From Theocolax elegans (lineage: Eukaryota; Arthropoda; Insecta; Hymenoptera; Cerocephalidae), in assembly GCA_026168455.1 (NCBI GenBank), contig CM047431.1, positions 16,356,183 to 16,420,182 of the forward strand: DNA of 64,000 bases, in the 5' to 3' direction. Each line of letters starts with the position of its first letter. The stretch's first letter is position 1. Below are positions 45,797 to 57,344 of the stretch, one piece after another. The translations under genes were made by a program, and so were the position numbers. Under the pieces are notes generated by a model. The model had not been told where the DNA came from. It saw nothing but the letters and a program-made list of their open reading frames with translations, and did no database searches.

Positions 45797-45958
45797 GTGA
45801 ATGAATTCGGACAAAACTTGTTGTACAGTGAGGGTTAGCAATAAGGAAAGTAATGCGTGGCCAATAGCACAAAATAAATAAGTAATATTGAAGTGGTTGA
45901 AAAGTAAAAATCTGGGGGGGGGGGCTAGTTAGCTGTATATAATGGCTATCGCGCCTTT
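45797..45958 (+). repeat. 160-bp dispersed repeat, copy 1
   Basis: Strongly similar to 48517-48670, including the variable G-run (9-10 G here, 7 G there). Non-coding. Confidence 0.85.
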
Positions 45959-46238
45959 TGATGTAGTTGCGCAATTTTTTTCAAAATCTTACAATAGTGT
46001 CAAATTATTACATATATCATACCCATTGTTTGCCTGTTGTCGCACAATTCTTATTAGAAATAGATAAATTTTATTGTTAAAGTTTGCAGAAAGGTTAAAA
46101 ATCACTTATATATTAATTAGCTAAATAAAATTTTCAGTTCAAAATATTAAGACCAAAATTTTAAGATCACATTTCGAAACCTCAAACAAAGTATATATAT
46201 TTATGACGTGTGTACGTATGTATGATGGTCATGGAATA

Positions 46239-46720
46239 GCCAGTGGACATTCCAGTAGACGATGTGTCTGTTGTCGTGGAGGTCATCCTGATCACCCGCA
46301 CGTCATCTGCAGGAACTGCATTTTTTCCATATCCAAGTGGAATATCCAGTGGACATTCCAGTAGACGATGTGTCCTTCGTCCTGGAGGTCATCCTGACCA
46401 CCTGGATATCACCTACAGGAACTGCATTTTTTTCCATATCCAAGTGGAAAATGCAGTGAACATTCCACTAGACGATGTGTCCGTCGTCTTGGAGGTCATT
46501 CTGATCACCCGGACGTAATCTACAGGAACTGCAATTTTTTCCATATCCAAGTGGAATATCCAGTGGACATTCCAGTAGACGATGTGTCCGTCGTCCTGGA
46601 GGTGATCCTGACCATCTGGACGTCATCTACAAGAAGTGTTTTGTTTAAATTTTTGCGTAGAATATCCTCTGGATTTTCCAGTAGACGATGTGCCCGTCGT
46701 CCTGGAGGTCGTCCAAACAA
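46239..46720 (+). repeat. 107-bp minisatellite, about 4.5 copies
   Basis: Units start at about 46239, 46345, 46453, 46560 and 46667. Each contains CCAGTGGACATTCCAGTAGA, then GATGTGTC and a TCCTGGAGGTCATCCTGA block. Divergence between units is moderate, so it is an old array. Confidence 0.9.
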
Positions 46721-46799
46721 GCGTTAGTAAGTGAATGTTACATACTTGAATTGCAAAAGAAAATGTCAATTTTAAGTGACAAAATATAATAATTGAATA

Positions 46800-47470
46800 T
46801 ACATTTGACACTGCGCGGCACGCTGCCGCGAATGAGCAAATGCGGGAGCGTGCCTCGTAGTGTCCTGGTCATCGATTTCAGCTGAATCGGAATTATAAAC
46901 GGTTTATAAATTGTTTCCTTTGCTTGGAAATAACATGTGATTAATGTTATCGTATACATTTGTGTAATTGCCCAATTTAATGTTTAAATGTATTTTATTT
47001 TTACCGTAGAAAATATATTCGACACTGCACCGCACGTCCCCGCGAATGGGCACATGCGGGAGCGTGCCTCGTAGTGTTCTGGTCATCGATTTCAGCTGAA
47101 TCGGAATTATAAACGTATTATAAATTTTATCCTAGGCTTGGATGGTACATGTAACTAATGCCATCGTATACATAAGTTTATTTGCCCAAATTATTTATTA
47201 TATGTATTTTATTTTTACTGTAGAATATATATTTGACACTGCGCTGCGTAGTGTTCTGGTCATCGATTTCAGCTGAATCGGAATTATAAACGATTTATAA
47301 ATTTTTTCCTTTGCTTGGAAGTAATATGTGAGTAATGCCATCAGATACATAAGTTTATTGCCCATTTTATTTATTAAATGTATTTTATTTTACATATATT
47401 ACACATATGTTTATTTGACCATTTTATTTTTAAAATGTATTTCATTTATACCATAGAAAATGCGAATATT
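46800..47470 (+). repeat. 217-bp tandem repeat, three copies
   Basis: Copies begin near 46800, 47018 and 47230; the last lacks about 50 bp. Each holds a GC-rich start and a TCATCGATTTCAGCTGAATC block. Confidence 0.85.
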
Positions 47471-48516
47471 AATTAAATTCCCTATACAATAACATGTGTA
47501 TTATGTTTCAATACTCACGTGTTCCCCCACTACACGCGTTCCGAATTCCCTATACTCGATATAGGCAATCACCGTGCCGATGTGTGCGCAACTGGGCGTG
47601 GGCCAGCACGTAAACAATGTGTTTCGAGTAAGGCTAACCAGGTGCGCGCGATCCTTACCGTCGGAGACATTAGCCGGGCACTGACGCGGAGTGATGTGTT
47701 TGCAAATGTGTTCGTATACGCAAGTAGACGGCCCCCCAGATGACGCTGTTCACTACTTACACAGGACCTCGACGCGGTCAACAACGCAGCCGATCTCAGT
47801 GAAAATTTAAACGTTCATCATTTTATAAAGTATGCACTATCTTAGTGCACTTGTAAGTACACATTAATTTTTTTCTTATTCACTTATTTAACCATTTTTA
47901 CTCCTAAATATCCCTTTTCCTCTATTCTTTAATCTCTCTTAATAATTACCTTACTCCTTACTCTGTTTATGTATTAATTTATATTAATTATATCAATTAA
48001 TCCATCTTCCTCCTATTAAATTTTATTCACTATCTATTCCCTTTTACTTACTTATAAAGAAAGTTTTGTAATAATAATAGTACAGTTTATATTGTACAGT
48101 GTAATTAATAGTACAGTTTTTCGACTCGCTAAAAACATGTCATAAATATGTTTATTTATTTTTTTTAAATTATTTATCCCCCAAATAGTTTTTTCTAAAG
48201 ACAATTTTCGATTTTTGATTAATTAATATTTGGGTTAACTAATTATATCTATTAGTTTTTTCATTATTTAAAAAAAAAGAAATTTATTAATGATATTATT
48301 CTTTGGAAATTAATCAGTTAAATTAGTTAACAAAATTTATGCTGAAAGAATCTTATAAAAATCATATAGTGTAAAAATTTCAAGTAATTATATGGATTAG
48401 TTTTGATTTAAAAAATTAAAATGTGAATAAATTTGGGTTTTTATGTCATACGTTTTCGTAAAAATAGAATATATTAATAGAATTATGCTTCAATTATTAT
48501 ATTGAAATATAAATAT
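47471..48516. other. Intergenic DNA with a GC-rich patch
   Basis: A GC-rich patch at 47519-47800 has no conserved frame. The rest is AT-rich. Nothing recognised. Confidence 0.4.
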
Positions 48517-48670
48517 CAATGAATTCGGACAAAACTTGTTGTACAGTGAGGGTTAGCAATAAGGAATGTAATGCGTGGCCAATAGCACAAAATAAATAAG
48601 TAATATTGAAGTGGTTAAAAAGTAAAAATCTGGGGGGGCTAGTTTGCTGTATATAATGGCTCTCGCGCCT
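48517..48670 (+). repeat. 160-bp dispersed repeat, copy 2
   Basis: See the copy at 45797-45958. Confidence 0.85.
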
Positions 48671-48770
48671 ATACTTGCGTCAGATTGATTATTATAATTC
48701 AAAATGTAATTTTTATTAAAATTTATTAAGATAATCATTATTATGCAATATTAACATATTTCTTATTTCA

Positions 48771-48857
48771 GATGCAGCGTGCCAAGGAGTAGCTGACAAC
48801 GACAAACCCCACGGACACTCTGACACCGTACAACGTTCTGGATGTTCACGTCATCAC
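48771..48857 (+). other. Possible small non-coding exon
   Basis: A good splice acceptor (TTTCTTATTTCAG) precedes a GC-richer 87-bp stretch that is followed by GTAAATAC. The ATG after the acceptor meets a stop within seven codons, so no protein is suggested. Confidence 0.2.
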
Positions 48858-49639
48858 CTTGTAAATACAGATAAGTCTATTCACATCATATTACCTCTTA
48901 ATATTGAATAATTATTGATTAATATACAGGGTGATCCAGAAACATAGGTAACATATATATATATTTAGATTCAGAAAATTAATTCGAGTATAACCCCGTC
49001 GGAATTTTTAAAAAATATTAATTAGGGGAGGCGTAATTAATTTTTGAAATGGGCCAATCAGAGGCCGAATTAGGAAAGAAAGGTGAGCGGCGTTGCCGCG
49101 CGAGACTAATGCAACAGGTCAACGAACGAAGCGGCCGCGGCGCTTGAACATAGCTAATGCGTATAGCAGAAGCGAAGATCGCGAAAGCGAATGAATCGCG
49201 AAATATATTTTACGAGATTAATTGTATGAATAAAATGTACAATCAAGGAAATGATTTTTATTTAAGTTTGAATTAGACCGCAGATTAATAAATTCATTAC
49301 TACTATTATTAATTAACTTACTAAATCTATGATACGCGTGCGTTATAAATATGAGATTATTACAGTTTTTAATCTCATCGTATTTACATTAATTTATTGA
49401 AACCTTTATGACGAATTTTAAGACGATAAAATTTTGAATTGAATTAAGTTTTGTGTACAATATAGCCAATAAATACGTTTACCATAAAGATATATCGCTA
49501 CATATTGGAAATATATTAATTAATTTTGCAAGTATATTGGCAATAATATTGCTAGGTAAATAAATCCTAGTCCGTGTAAAATGAAATTTAGCTCAAGCCA
49601 CAATTCTCCGTTTAAAAAACATAATGCTACCGCGAGCCA

Positions 49640-49780
49640 TCTCCGATGTTCGTGCACATCAAATTTTGTGTTCGCGGAGTAAGCCCGCCGCGAGCGCTCT
49701 CCGACGTTCGCGCTCATCAAATTTTGTACTCGCGGAGTAAGCCCGTCGCGGACGCTCTCCGACGTCCGCACTGCAAGAGC
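49640..49780. repeat. 58-bp minisatellite, with mirror copies
   Basis: About 2.5 units of a GC-rich 58-bp sequence (contains GGAGAGCGCTCGCGG). Mirror copies at 52895-53040 and 55775-55915. Apparent coding frames here are repeats. Confidence 0.8.
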
Positions 49781-50299
49781 AAACGTGCTCGAAAAAAATT
49801 ACTTCGTTAAATTTACAATTCATTGTGTTTCAGGCTTAATAAATATTTTGGAAAACTCGTTCCAAATGTTTAGGATAATAATTGCAATATTCTGGCTGTT
49901 GAATTGAATTGAGTGTTCAATATACAAAATGCCAATGAATAACTACCATAAATTCGCAATATATTGGTAATATATTAGCAATAATATTGCTAGTAAGTTA
50001 ATTCCGAGTCCGTGTAAAATAAAATCTAGCTGAACCCTCGATGAAGTTTTATAATAGTCTGGGAATCATCTAGCTATAGTATATCTATAATATGTTTACC
50101 TTTACCAAATATTTTTAAACTGATTTTTTATAATATATTAGTATATGCTGAACAAATCGATATCATTACAATTAATTGGATCATATCTTTACTAAAAATC
50201 GGTATTATGAGAAATCGTGGATTTATGTCACGCATCTTAGTAATTATTCGGATGACCAAAGACAGACGTTCATTCACGTTTTCATTCACTTGAGGTAAT

Positions 50300-50540
50300 A
50301 AAAGATCATCGATTCGTCGGTAGTATTGACAATTTCGAAGACACGGAACATGTTGGCGATATATTGATAATACTTTGGCAATATAATAGCAACATATTGG
50401 CAATATATTGACAATACTTTGGCAACATATTGGCAATATATTGACAATACTTTGGCAACATATTGGCAATATATTGACAATACTTTGGCAACATATTGGC
50501 AATATATTGACAATACTGTGGCAATATATTGATAATACAA
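50300..50540. repeat. 33-bp minisatellite in the palindrome arm
   Basis: About five units of TTGGCAATATATTGACAATA followed by CTTTGGCAACATA. The mirror array at 52180-52345 is shorter and more variable, so the arms are not homogenised at this place. Confidence 0.85.
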
Positions 50541-50550
50541 ATAATAAATA

Positions 50551-51608
50551 CCCGCGTAAAAAAATTGAAGTTTATATGAACTTTATATAAACTTTAGGTT
50601 TGGCTAAACTTGATATGGGGTTGGCCAACAAGACTGAGTCGAACTTGTGCAATTGACTGTTCAAGTTTGGTGAAAGTATATAAAGTTTTTATAAAGTTTT
50701 TTTACAATTACTGAGATATAAAATATAGTTTATACTAAGTTTAGCTGAACTCAATATTAACGTGATAGCAAGTTCAGGTTTATAAAGTCATATAATGTTG
50801 ATATCAACATACCCAAAGAAAAATTTTAAAAATCTTCTTTAACTGACATCAGTAAGAATACATCGGTTAGAAAAATGGTGAAAATAGATACTTTGTGGTT
50901 TTTTAAATTTCTTCTTTCAGGTTATGTCTTCAAAACTAAGGAAATGGACAACACTTTTCAGTGAAGGATTCGAATTTTTTGGAATATATCTCCGTTTATA
51001 CTAAGTTTAGCTGAACTCAATATTAACGTGATAGCAAGTTCAGGTTTATAAAGTCATATAATGTTGATATCAACATACCCAAAGAAAAATTTTAAAAATC
51101 TTCTTTAACTGACATCAGTAAGAATACATCGGTTAGAAAAATGGTGAAAATAGATACTTTGTGGTTTTTTAAATTTCTTCTTTCAGGTTATGTCTTCAAA
51201 ACTAAGGAAATGGACAACACTTTTCAGTGAAGGATTCGAATTTTTTGGAATATATCTCCGTTTTTCTAACCGATGTATTCTTACTGATGTCAGTTAAAGT
51301 AGATTTTTAAAATTTTTCTTTGGGTATGTTGATATCAACATTATATGACTTTATAAACCTGAACTTGCTATCACGTTAATATTGAGTTCAGCTAAACTTA
51401 GTATAAACTATATTTTATTTGTCAGTAATTGTAAAAAAACTTTATAATACCTTTATATCAATTTCAGCTGAACATTTGATATACTTTCGCCAAACTTGAA
51501 CAGTCAATTGCACAAGTTCGGCTCAGTCTCGTTGGCCAACCCCATATCAAGTTTAGCCAAACCTAAAGTTTATATAAAGTTCATGTAAACTTTGATTTTT
51601 TACGCGGG
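50551..51608. mobile_element. TA-flanked palindromic element I
   Basis: Starts CCCGCGTAAAAAAATTGAAG and ends TTTTTTACGCGGG, with TA on both sides (50549-50550 and 51609-51610). Arms of about 180 bp pair near the ends. The interior has a direct repeat of 265 bp (about 50729-50993 and 50994-51258) followed by an inverted partial copy. No protein is encoded. Confidence 0.85.
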
Positions 51609-51610
51609 TA

Positions 51611-52168
51611 CTTAACGAAATACACTTTTAACTGCAAGATTTAAGGCAGACTTAAAGCCATACTTACACAAACACTTTCAGATATACGTACAGCCATACA
51701 ATTAGCCATACTAAAAGATCAACTTTTCATTCCTTGTAACTACCCTCTGTATTGGTTGGTACGAAAAGCCAACTTAAAAAAAATCAACAAAGGACAGATA
51801 TTTTAGATAAGAAAATAACATGAAGATGTCTATTTCTCGATAAAAAAGCAAATTTCATTCCTTATTACTACCCTCCTGTATTTAGGTGGTTGATGAAACT
51901 TCTCACACAGTTTATGCTACTAATGCAAGAACGAGAAGATGATTTAAAGCAATCAACAAAGACAGATATTTTAGAATAACAAAATAACTCGTTGATTTGT
52001 CTTATGTCGGTCTTTATTACCAACCAATACAGAGGGTAGTTACAAGGAATGAAAAGTTGATCTTTTAGTATGGCTAATTGTATGGCTGTATATGTGTCTG
52101 AAAGTGTTTGCGCAAGTATGGCTTAAAGTCTGGCTTAAATCTTGCAGTAAAAAGGGTTTTTCGTTAAG
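51611..52168. mobile_element. TA-flanked palindromic element II
   Basis: Starts CTTAACGAAATACACTTTTA and ends TTTTTCGTTAAG, with TA on both sides (51609-51610, shared with element I, and 52169-52170). Arms of about 150 bp or more; the centre is imperfect. No protein. Confidence 0.85.
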
Positions 52169-53874
52169 TATTTATTATTTGTATTATCAATATATTGCCA
52201 ATATGTTGGCAAAGTATTGTCAATATATTGCCAATATGTTGCGAATATGTTGCCAACATATTGCCAAAGTATTGTCAATATATTGCCAATATGTTGCCAA
52301 TATGTTGCCAACATAGTGACAAAGTATTATCAATATATCGCCAATATGTTCCGTGTCTTCCAAATTGTCAATACTACCGACGAATCGATGATCTTTTATT
52401 ACCTCAAGTGAATGAAAACTACTAAGATGCGTGACATAAATCCACGATTTCTAATAATACCGATTTTTAGTAAAGATATGATCCAATTAATTGTAATGAT
52501 ATCGATTTGTTCAGCATATACTAATATATTATAAAAAATCAGTTTAAAAATATTTGGTAAAGGTAAACATATTATAGATATACTATAGCTAGATGATTCC
52601 CAGACTATTATAAAACTTCATCGAGGGTTCAGCTAGATTTTATTTTACACGGACTCGGAATTAACTTACTAGCAACATTATTGCTAATATATTACCAATA
52701 TATTGCGAATTTATGGTAGTTATTCATTGGCATTTTGAATATTGAACACTCAATTCAATTCAACAGCCAGACTATTGCAATTATTATCCTAAACATTTGG
52801 AACGAGTTTTCCAAAATATTTATTAAGTCTGAAACACAATGAATTGTAAATTTAACGAAGTAACTTTTTTCGAGCACGTTTGCTCTTGCAGTGCGGACGT
52901 CGGAGAGCGTCCGCGACGGGCTTACTCCGCGAGTACAAAATTTGATGAGCGCGAACGTCGGAGAGCGCTCGCGGCGGGCTTACTCCGCGAACACAAAATT
53001 TGATGTGCGCGAACATCGGAGAGCGCTCGCGGTAGCATTATGTTTTTTAAACGAAGAATTGAGGCTTGAGCTAAATTTCATTTTACACGGACTAGGAATT
53101 ATTTACCTAGCAATATTATTGCCAATATACTTGCAAAATTAATTAATATATTTCAAATATGTAGCGATATATCTTTATGGTAAACGTATTTATTGGCTAT
53201 ATTGTACACAAAACTTAATTCAATTCAAAATTTTATGGTCTTAAAATTCGTCATAAAGCTTTCAAGAAATTAATGTAAATACGATGAGATTAAAAACTGT
53301 AATAATCTCATATTTATAACGCACGCGTATCATAGATTTAGTAAGTTAATTAATAATAGTAGTAATGAATTTATTAATCTGCGGTCTAATTCAAACTTAA
53401 ATAAAAATCATTTCCTTGATTGTACATTTATTCATACAATCAATCTCGTAAAATATATTTTGCGATTCATTCGCTTTCGCGATCTTCGCTTCTGCTATAC
53501 GCATTAGCTATGTTCAAGCGCCTCGGCCGCTTCGCTCGTTGACCTGTTGCATTAGTCTCGCGCGGCAACGCCGCTCACCATTCTTTCCTAATTCGGCCTC
53601 TGATCGGCCCATTTCAAAAATTAATTACGCCTTCCCTAATTAATATTTTTTAAAAAATTTCGACGGGGTTATACTCGAATTAATTTTCTGAATCGGAATA
53701 TATATATATATATGTTACCTATGTTTCTGGATCACCCTGTATATTTTATTTTCAGGTATCGCCTAGTGATGTGACTACATCACAAGATCAAAGTGTGTTT
53801 TATTCTAGATTTTAAATCGGTTGACATATATTTATATTTTGTCTGTTTTAACCGATTGTGACATTGTAGGTCAA

Positions 53875-54829
53875 CTAACTGTCACTTAGAAATGAAACTA
53901 GCGAGACAAGGTATTGTATAGCACCTGTCAGATTTACTATGCGAAGTAAAGGGGGCGTGCTATACATACCGATTCCGGTCCGATTAGACACACATCTGCG
54001 AATTGTGTGCAAACGATAGAAGCTTACAATGCGTAGTAAGCAGCAGGAACCCCGAAGCAAAGGAAGATGCGACTCCTGGACTGCGCCCAATGGCACACAA
54101 CACGACACACTGCTCCGTTGATCCAGCATCCTTATGTCTTCTCCAGCACCAGTATGATCCGTATCATATCCCCAGGTCCCATCCAGCCTTGATAGCCCTC
54201 TCCAGCACCCAAGAGAAGCCTCCGAGGTTGAGCAGCCCAGGTGAAGATTCCAGGCCTTGGAATGAGGTAGCGCCCTTGCGCTCAAGCCATGGTGTACTGC
54301 CAATTAGAGTACCTGAAACGGTAATCAATTATAAGTTGGTCGACTACTAAGGAACGAGGATGGAGAAGCTATAACCAGGCATAGCTTCTCCAGGTATGTC
54401 AATAGGACCAACAGGAAAGGAGATGACATGTCTAGTTGAGGTTATGGCAGACACACAATAAACATCTAGATAGAGCCCGAGGAAAGTAGGTAAATTACCT
54501 TGGCGGCACTCCATAGGACGACGACGATTCACCGCTGCTGGCTCCGCTCACTGAGGGCTGTTATGAGACGCCGATGTGCTCCAGCTGTCCGGACACTCCG
54601 AGCCGAAGATCCCGTATTGATAACATACGGCACCTGCAATAAAGAAACTCGAGGGCTCGGATTATCTTAACATCGAGGTACTATGGAACGATTTAAACGC
54701 TTACCTCGCAGATAGTAATCTCAGCAGGGCTGCAGTTACTCAATCGCCATCCAGCACCACGAAGTCAACGTCGTCGACGACATCTCCGTCGAGGCAGCGA
54801 AATCACGGCCCGAGCGGCCAGTACGAACT
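53875..54829 (-). ncRNA. Candidate three-exon transcript, probably non-coding
   Basis: On the minus strand an arthropod-type initiator (TCAGTT, start near 54829) precedes exon 1, which ends at a consensus donor (GCGAG then GTAAGCG, boundary 54705/54704). A 71-nt intron ends at TTTCTTTATTGCAG; exon 2 is 54633-54499 and ends CAAG then GTAATT. A 185-nt intron ends at GATTACCGTTTCAG, and exon 3 begins at 54313. A 142-codon frame in exon 3 has no ATG at its start and resembles no family that I know. The sites are seen; that they are used is inference. An NRF-1-like site lies 36-48 bp upstream of the initiator. Confidence 0.35.
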
Positions 54830-54864
54830 GAGCCGAGCGCGCACGACTCGAGACGCGAGAGTAG

Positions 54865-54877
54865 GCGCGCCTGCGCA
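54865..54877 (-). promoter_or_regulatory. NRF-1/ewg-like site of the candidate promoter
   Basis: GCGCGCCTGCGCA, the same 13 bases as at 32388-32400 in the other GC-rich block. The region 54760-55160 is CpG-dense, like an insect promoter. Confidence 0.3.
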
Positions 54878-55275
54878 ATACGCCGAGGGAAAACTCTCTC
54901 GCTTCGTGCGTGCCGATACTCCACAGACTGCGACCGACCACCGATCGTGCAACCCGGAAATACCGCAATTTTTACGAACCACGTGTGTGTCCGAGGGACC
55001 CAGGAGACGAGCGTCCAGGTGAGCCGTGCTCCTTCCTCCCAAATCCAGCTTCCTTCAGTGTGTGTGCGCGCGCGTGGTTAGGTGCGGGACGGCCCGCAAT
55101 TGCGCGAACGCGAGCGACCGCGGCCAACGTGACTGGCAATTTTAAACGGCAAAGCCGCTGCTTTGCCGTATTACTCTGAGCACCTTGAGTGCAATAACCT
55201 GCAATCGTTTTATTTGTTCTTTTTTGTATTATTTCGTGACTCCACCCTAATCCCCAGTGGACACGTCACAAGATA

Positions 55276-57172
55276 TATGTTTCAAGAGATGAGCGTAGAC
55301 GTATATGTGTGTTCAAGCAAAGATATTTTCGACAATTTCAAAAATTAATCTCAAGAGAACCTACCAATATTATATGCGTATGGACTTACTTCAAGGTCGG
55401 AACATGCAACCTGTCTAGAATCTCTTAAAAATTACTTATTTCTACTATGATGATCCATTTATACTTATACCTTACGTATCTGCAAGCGTTGTCGCGATTC
55501 AGATATACACACCAGGTCAGTAAAGTTGACAGTATGATTTATGCTAGTTTTTGAAATACTGTTGTCGTATATTCATTTTTCTTGTTTCACAGATATTTTT
55601 CTGCGTCCAGTGATCGGCGTAGATATATTTAGTGTTCAACCACAGATAAAATATTCCATAATGTCAAAATTAATGTGAAGAGGATTTACCACATATATGT
55701 ATTAAGTCTGAAACACAATGAATTGTAAATTTAACGAAGTAACTTTTTTCGAGCACGTTTGCTCTTGCAGTGCGGACGTCGGAGAGCGTCCGCGACGGGC
55801 TTACTCCGCGAGTACAAAATTTGATGAGCGCGAACGTCGGAGAGCGCTCGCGGCGGGCTTACTCCGCGAACACAAAATTTGATGTGCGCGAAACATCGGA
55901 GAGCGCTCGCGGTAGCATTATGTTTTTAAACGAAGAATTGAGGCTTGAGCTAAATTTCAGTTTACACGGACTAGGAATTATTACCTAGCAATATTATTGC
56001 CAATATACTTGCAAAATTAATTAATATATTTCAAATATGTAGCGATATATCTTTATGGTAAACGTATTTATTGGCTATATTGTACACAAAACTTAATTCA
56101 ATTCAAAATTTTATGGTCTTAAAATTCGTCATAAAGCTTTCAAGAAATTAATGTAATACGATGAGATTAAAAACTGTAATAATCTCATATTTATAACGCA
56201 CGCGTATCATAGATTTAGTAAGTTAATTAATAATAGTAGTAATGAATTTATTAATCTGCGGTCTAATTCAAACTTAAATAAAAATCATTTCCTTGATTGT
56301 ACATTTTATTCATACAATCAATCTCGTAAAATATATTTTGCGATTCATTCGCTTTCGCGATCTTCGCTTCTGCTATACGCATTAGCTATGTTCAAGCGCC
56401 TCGGCCGCTTCGCTCGTTGAACTGTTGCATATTAGTCTCGCGCGGGCAACGCCGCTCACCATCTTTCCTAATTCGGGCCTCTGATCGGCCCATTTCAAAA
56501 ATTAATTACGCCTTCCCTAATTAATATTTTTTAAAAATTTCGACGGGGTTATACTCGAATTAATTTTCTGAATCGGAATATATATATATATGTTACCTAT
56601 GTTTCTGGATCACCCTGTATATTTTATTTTCAGGTATCGCCTAGTGATGTGACTACATCACAGATCAAAGTGTGATTTATTCTAGATTTTAAATTCGGTT
56701 GACATATATTTATATTTTCTGTTTTAAAGATACTTATGTTTCAAGAGATGAGCGTAGACGTATATCTGTGTTCAACCAATGATATTTTCCACAATTTCAA
56801 AATTAATCTCAAGAGAACCTACCACATATTATATGCGTATGGACTTACTTCAAGGTCGGAACATGCAACCTGTCTAGAATCTCTTAAAAATTACTTATTT
56901 CATTTACTACTTGATGATCCATTTATACTTATACCTTACGTATCTGCAAGCGTTGTCGCGATTCAGATATATACACACCAGGTCAGTAAAGTTGACAGTA
57001 TGATTTATGCTAGTTTTTGAAATACTGTTGTCGTATATTCATTTTTCTTGTTTCACAGATATTTTTCTGCGTCCAGTGATCGGCGTAGATATATATTTAG
57101 TGTTCAACCACAGATAAAATATTCCATAATGTCAAAATTAATGTGAAGAGGATTTACCACATATATGTATAT
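55276..57172 (+). repeat. Tandem duplication with a partial palindrome arm between
   Basis: 55276-55699 recurs as 56729-57172 (offset about 1,455). Between them, 55700-56728 copies 52824-53860, including about 110 bp outside the palindrome end. The copying therefore happened after the palindromic element had inserted. Confidence 0.85.
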
Positions 57173-57344
57173 GGACTTAATTGGACCTATATATTACATA
57201 GAAAAATTCAGAAATATCAGGTCCCAGATGGTCTAAACAGATGCATAGCGGAAAGCAAAAATTAAGAGTATCAAATGGTCTAATCCACTGCATAGTGAAA
57301 TGCAGAAGTTATGCGTACTAATTGGTACTATTCACAACACTAGT

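Larger units (their letters stand above)
48923..53743. mobile_element. Giant inverted-repeat element with 1.6-kb arms
   Basis: The left arm 48923-50548 and right arm 52171-53743 are inverted copies. The termini are TATACAGGGTGATCC and its complement, consistent with a TA target duplication. The arms carry internal minisatellites (see 50300-50540 and 49640-49780 with their mirror copies). No transposase frame is visible; the 83-codon frames in the arms are translated repeat. A third, partial right arm lies at 55700-56621. The centre (50551-52168) is filled by two further palindromic elements. Confidence 0.9.

Noticed and set aside
49520..49771. 83-codon frame, also at 52891-53142 and 55770-55988
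   Set aside because: Translates a 58-bp minisatellite within palindrome arms; the copies decay without regard to frame.
50128..50540. Cys/Ile-rich frames with an 11-residue repeat
   Set aside because: Translated 33-bp minisatellite, present in several frames and on both arms.
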